Assembly (NCBI GenBank): GCA_028293725.1 | Contig: JAQGOE010000361.1 | Location: 1-6,942 of the forward strand | Reading direction: 5' to 3' | Source of the DNA: Gammaproteobacteria bacterium | GTDB taxonomy: Bacteria > Pseudomonadota > Gammaproteobacteria > Steroidobacterales > Steroidobacteraceae | DNA length: 6,942 nucleotides | Part shown: positions 4,376-6,942 of the stretch, in pieces | Numbering within the stretch: the stretch's first letter is position 1 | Layout: every line of letters begins with the position of its first letter | Position numbers and translations under genes: made by a program | Notes under the pieces: generated by a model | What the model saw: only the letters and a program-made list of their open reading frames with translations | Told to the model about the DNA's origin: nothing | Databases searched by the model: none

Positions 4376-6778
4376 CTACGGCCCGAGTGGCGCCAATCGG
4401 GGATCAAATATATTGAGGTAGTTCATCAAGCCGAGAGTGTTCCAGGCGGCGGTCACCGGCTCCGAGGAGGTGCTCACCAACGGGCGCCCTGTTTGCCAAT
4501 CGATGGCCTCACCCGGCGGCATATAGCCCACCGCGGTGACGCTCGCGTAGAACTGCAGCCGCCTCAGTACGACGTCGTCGAGTCCGCGCCAGTGCTCGAG
4601 CAGAGCCAGATACATATCCAACTGCGGCCACGCTGGCATGCTGACACTGGACTCGAACGCGCCGCCGGGGCTGTAGGGTTTGGCGTGATAGAACTCATCA
4701 CCCTCATAACGGGCGATGCCGACCCCGTCGTGTCGAGGATTGAGTCTGGCGAGGACGGCGTTGCGCTGCTGATCGGCACGCTGATCGTTGGCCAGGACCA
4801 GACCGAACACCCATACGAGACTCGAGGCGGCATCGAGGCGGTCGTCTGGGGTGCAGTTGATCCAGGTCGCGCGGTTCCAGCGCACCTGGTTGTCATTCCA
4901 AAGTCCCGGGCACGGCTGCGCGGAGGCGGCACGATGGATCGTATTGAGAATATGGCGCGCGCTGTTGAGCCAGTCATTGGCGCGATCGGGCTCCCCCATC
5001 GCGGCAGCCAGCAGGTGAGCCGCGTTGAGGCCAGAAGCGCTTGCGGTTTGCGTGAAGGTCGCCCATTCGAAATCCTCCTCCCAGATCGAGTAGTCCCCGG
5101 GAGCGTATCCTTTGTCGTTGATGTTGTTCTTCAGATACTCCGCGGTCCTGCGCACCGCTTCGTATACGGAGGTGGGTCCCTGATCGAATCTCACGATAGG
5201 GCCGGTGAGGAAGTCGTCGGCGGCCTGCGGGTTCTGTTGCTGCAGCGCTTGCCAGGTCCGGTAGACGCCGATCATGAAGAGGCCGAGCGAGTCCCACTCC
5301 GGCTCCCGGAAGTATTTCGGTCCCTTGTGAAGCCAGAAGCTGTAGTTCGAGAACCAGGTGCCCGTTGGATACCCGGACTTGGTGCCGTCCTCCTGGACGG
5401 AAGCCATCCACTGGAAGAACTTTACGGCTTCATCGAGGTGACCGGACGCAACAAGGCCGAGGGCGGTCACGGATGAGTCGCGGGGCCACACTTTGTAGCC
5501 GTACGCTGGATTCGTAGCGGCGACGAACGAGCCGAACTCGGGCTGCTGTGACTGTTTAGTGGTGATGAGCCCTCGGGTATAGGCGCTGCGTAGACCCGCG
5601 TCCGGGATCTGGACCTGCTTCCCTTTCTGCAACCATGCCTGATACGCCTGCCGCGTCTGGTTGAACCAGTTGTCCACGGTCGAGCTCCGAGCCTGACGCG
5701 CAATTTGCTGTGCCTCGTCCACAGTCGCGGCGACCGCGTAGAAAAAGGAGTACTGCTGCTGCGCTCCAGGGTCGATCACCACCTGTTTCCAGGCACTGAG
5801 CCCGAGGTGCCCCGCCGTCAGTTGCTCCACGCTCTGGGGCGGTCCAGGTTGGTCGACATTGTCCATCTCCGGCGCCATCGCCCGGTCGAATTCGACCTGC
5901 TCGGAGCCCGGATCGAAGACGCGGTGACGATCCATGTCCTGGAAGGCGCCAAACACGAGATAGGTGCCGTTCGCGACGCTCATGTCGGCAATCCAAGCGT
6001 TCAGCTCCGGGTGCCACTGCGCCTGCAGATCATCGAGCGGCTGTCCGTTGGGCGGCTGGTACAGTCCGGTGTCGACCAGGCTGTCGGCAGCCTTCAGGTA
6101 GTGCTGGGCCTGCTTGTTGTGAAGCTGTGCGACTTCCGCGAACCGTACGAGAACCTGCTTGTTGTACTGGCGCGGAATGTTGTTCGTCAGCGTGTAGCGC
6201 ACGACCAGGAAGTGCTGATGCGGGACCATGGCGTACGATTTCTGGATCTGGATCGGCAAGCCGCGCTCGGTCTCGCGCAGATACTCAACATTCATGACGC
6301 CGCCGTCGTCGAAGCACATGATTGATGGATACGACTGCCTGAGCCCGGGGTTGGCCGGAGCGTTGTCGCCCGTAACGTTGCCGCTCGACTCGCAGAGCGT
6401 GGGTGGTTGCTCGGAGCCAGTGAGCGATCCCTGACCATCACCGCTGCTTGCCCCGCCGAGGACTTCAGCGTGAAAGAAGGCGGTGGCGCCGTCGATCTGG
6501 GGGGTCGTCCAGTCGACACCGCCGTGCAAGGCGGCCAGATAGGGACCGAACAGGTGCGTATCTTTCGGATACAGTTGACGCGCTTGGTGGATCGCCAGGA
6601 AATCGGTCCAGTTGCTCATGAGCAGACTACGCACGCTTTCCGGAGAAGGCAGCGTTGTGCGAGCTCCGCCCGTTGTCTGGGCGAGGACGCCGGTTGGACT
6701 CACGGTGGCGGAGACTAGCGCCGCCAACCCGACGCGGGCGACTAGGACTATGAATGTGCGTACCCATGTGTCGCGCAT
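4376..6778 (-). CDS. Exported GH15 exo-glucosidase (glucoamylase/glucodextranase type)
   Basis: From the ATG at 6778 it encodes 800 residues; the frame is open to 6847, but this start has a strong ribosome site and begins a clean signal peptide (MRDTWVR, hydrophobic stretch, likely cut after VLA near residue 33). About 47-370 form a beta-rich N-terminal domain, as in bacterial GH15 enzymes, followed by linker helices and the (alpha/alpha)6 barrel to the end. GH15 motifs are visible: VWPRDSS (430-436), EPEWDSLG (492-499), IWEED with general acid Glu567, and SSEPVTAAW with general base Glu773. The family removes glucose from non-reducing ends with inversion, giving beta-D-glucose. Members act on alpha-1,4 or alpha-1,6 glucans, and the adjoining GH66 gene points to dextran or isomalto-oligosaccharides; that preference is inferred. 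It probably works in the periplasm or outside the cell. First gene of a two-gene operon. Confidence 0.9.
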   Translation of the reverse strand: MRDTWVRTFIVLVARVGLAALVSATVSPTGVLAQTTGGARTTLPSPESVRSLLMSNWTDFLAIHQARQLYPKDTHLFGPYLAALHGGVDWTTPQIDGATAFFHAEVLGGASSGDGQGSLTGSEQPPTLCESSGNVTGDNAPANPGLRQSYPSIMCFDDGGVMNVEYLRETERGLPIQIQKSYAMVPHQHFLVVRYTLTNNIPRQYNKQVLVRFAEVAQLHNKQAQHYLKAADSLVDTGLYQPPNGQPLDDLQAQWHPELNAWIADMSVANGTYLVFGAFQDMDRHRVFDPGSEQVEFDRAMAPEMDNVDQPGPPQSVEQLTAGHLGLSAWKQVVIDPGAQQQYSFFYAVAATVDEAQQIARQARSSTVDNWFNQTRQAYQAWLQKGKQVQIPDAGLRSAYTRGLITTKQSQQPEFGSFVAATNPAYGYKVWPRDSSVTALGLVASGHLDEAVKFFQWMASVQEDGTKSGYPTGTWFSNYSFWLHKGPKYFREPEWDSLGLFMIGVYRTWQALQQQNPQAADDFLTGPIVRFDQGPTSVYEAVRRTAEYLKNNINDKGYAPGDYSIWEEDFEWATFTQTASASGLNAAHLLAAAMGEPDRANDWLNSARHILNTIHRAASAQPCPGLWNDNQVRWNRATWINCTPDDRLDAASSLVWVFGLVLANDQRADQQRNAVLARLNPRHDGVGIARYEGDEFYHAKPYSPGGAFESSVSMPAWPQLDMYLALLEHWRGLDDVVLRRLQFYASVTAVGYMPPGEAIDWQTGRPLVSTSSEPVTAAWNTLGLMNYLNIFDPRLAPLGP

Positions 6779-6780
6779 GG

Positions 6781-6791
6781 CTCCTGTCCTC
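6781..6791 (-). promoter_or_regulatory. Ribosome binding site of the GH15 gene
   Basis: On the minus strand, GAGGA (6791-6787) lies 8 bases before the ATG at 6778, and a second AGGAG (6785-6781) lies 2 bases before it. The upstream in-frame ATGs at 6805 and 6847 have nothing comparable. This site fixes the start that yields a normal signal peptide. Confidence 0.75.
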
Positions 6792-6895
6792 GGTAATGTG
6801 GGCATCAGGGCGATCAACTGTCGCGGGAGTTGGAGCCGGCGCGGCACGTTGGATCGAATGGCGGCCCGATAGTGCCCCTTCCGTCGTCACTCGCC

Positions 6896-6909
6896 TTGAC
6901 CCGCGTCAA
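6896..6909. promoter_or_regulatory. Inverted repeat upstream of the glucanase operon, possible operator
   Basis: TTGAC (6896-6900) and GTCAA (6905-6909) are perfect inverted arms around CCGC, about 118 bases upstream of the GH15 ATG. A dyad at this place could bind a sugar-responsive repressor. On the minus strand the left arm also reads TTGACG, a -35-like hexamer, but I find no -10 at the right distance. No regulator gene is in the window. In 6910-6942 no gene can be assigned: minus-strand frames close within 60 bases of the edge and could be the tail of an upstream gene. Confidence 0.3.
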
Positions 6910-6942
6910 CGGGCCGGCTCGAGCGCCTCACTGCGACGCATA

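Noticed and set aside
4337..5476. 379-codon open frame on the plus strand opposite the glucanase genes
   Set aside because: It lies antisense to the GH15 coding region with its intact motifs, has no ribosome site, and has an Arg/Gly/Val-rich composition typical of the complement of a GC-rich gene.
5705..6325. 206-codon plus-strand frame opposite the GH15 N-terminal domain
   Set aside because: Antisense shadow of a well-supported gene; no start signal or family motif.

Overview
The window looks like part of a chromosome from a GC-rich, non-enteric gammaproteobacterium. The best evidence is the gene order on the left: the start of a GcvR-like ACT-domain gene on the minus strand, then divergent dapA, then a small lipoprotein gene where E. 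coli carries bamC. E. coli has the same gcvR / dapA / bamC arrangement. I cannot name the genus from this sequence alone.

Left part (1-1900) is housekeeping. Positions 1-82 hold the N-terminus of the GcvR-like protein. Positions 83-402 are a divergent intergenic region with no credible gene. It contains a 25-bp imperfect direct repeat (two copies, 121 bp apart), an 8-bp direct repeat one helical turn apart, and a plausible dapA promoter. dapA (403-1287) has every catalytic residue but lacks most residues of the E. coli lysine feedback site. It is followed by three tandem 26-28 bp GC-rich hairpin units (1286-1367), then by a 99-residue lipoprotein that looks like only the N-terminal 'lasso' segment of BamC. 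A strong Rho-independent terminator (about 1705-1741) closes this transcription unit. A complete class II tRNA-Ser(GGA) with encoded CCA lies at 1808-1899.

Right part (1960-6778) is a two-gene operon on the minus strand for alpha-1,6-glucan (dextran-like) breakdown. The first gene in transcription order (6778-4376) encodes an exported family GH15 enzyme of the glucoamylase/glucodextranase type. Nineteen bases later comes a second gene (4356-1960) for an exported GH66 enzyme. It has a Pro/Ala/Ser linker, a GH66 barrel with all four expected acidic residues, and a CBM35-like domain inserted into the barrel. That insertion is the hallmark of cycloisomaltooligosaccharide glucanotransferases (CITases) and cyclising dextranases, not plain dextranases.

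Probable joint action: the GH66 enzyme cuts or cyclises dextran outside the cell or at its surface, and the GH15 exo-enzyme releases glucose from the linear isomalto-oligosaccharides. No transporter or regulator lies in the window. The operon ends about 60 bp from the 3' end of the tRNA-Ser gene, a common site for acquired DNA, but I see no integrase or attachment repeat here.
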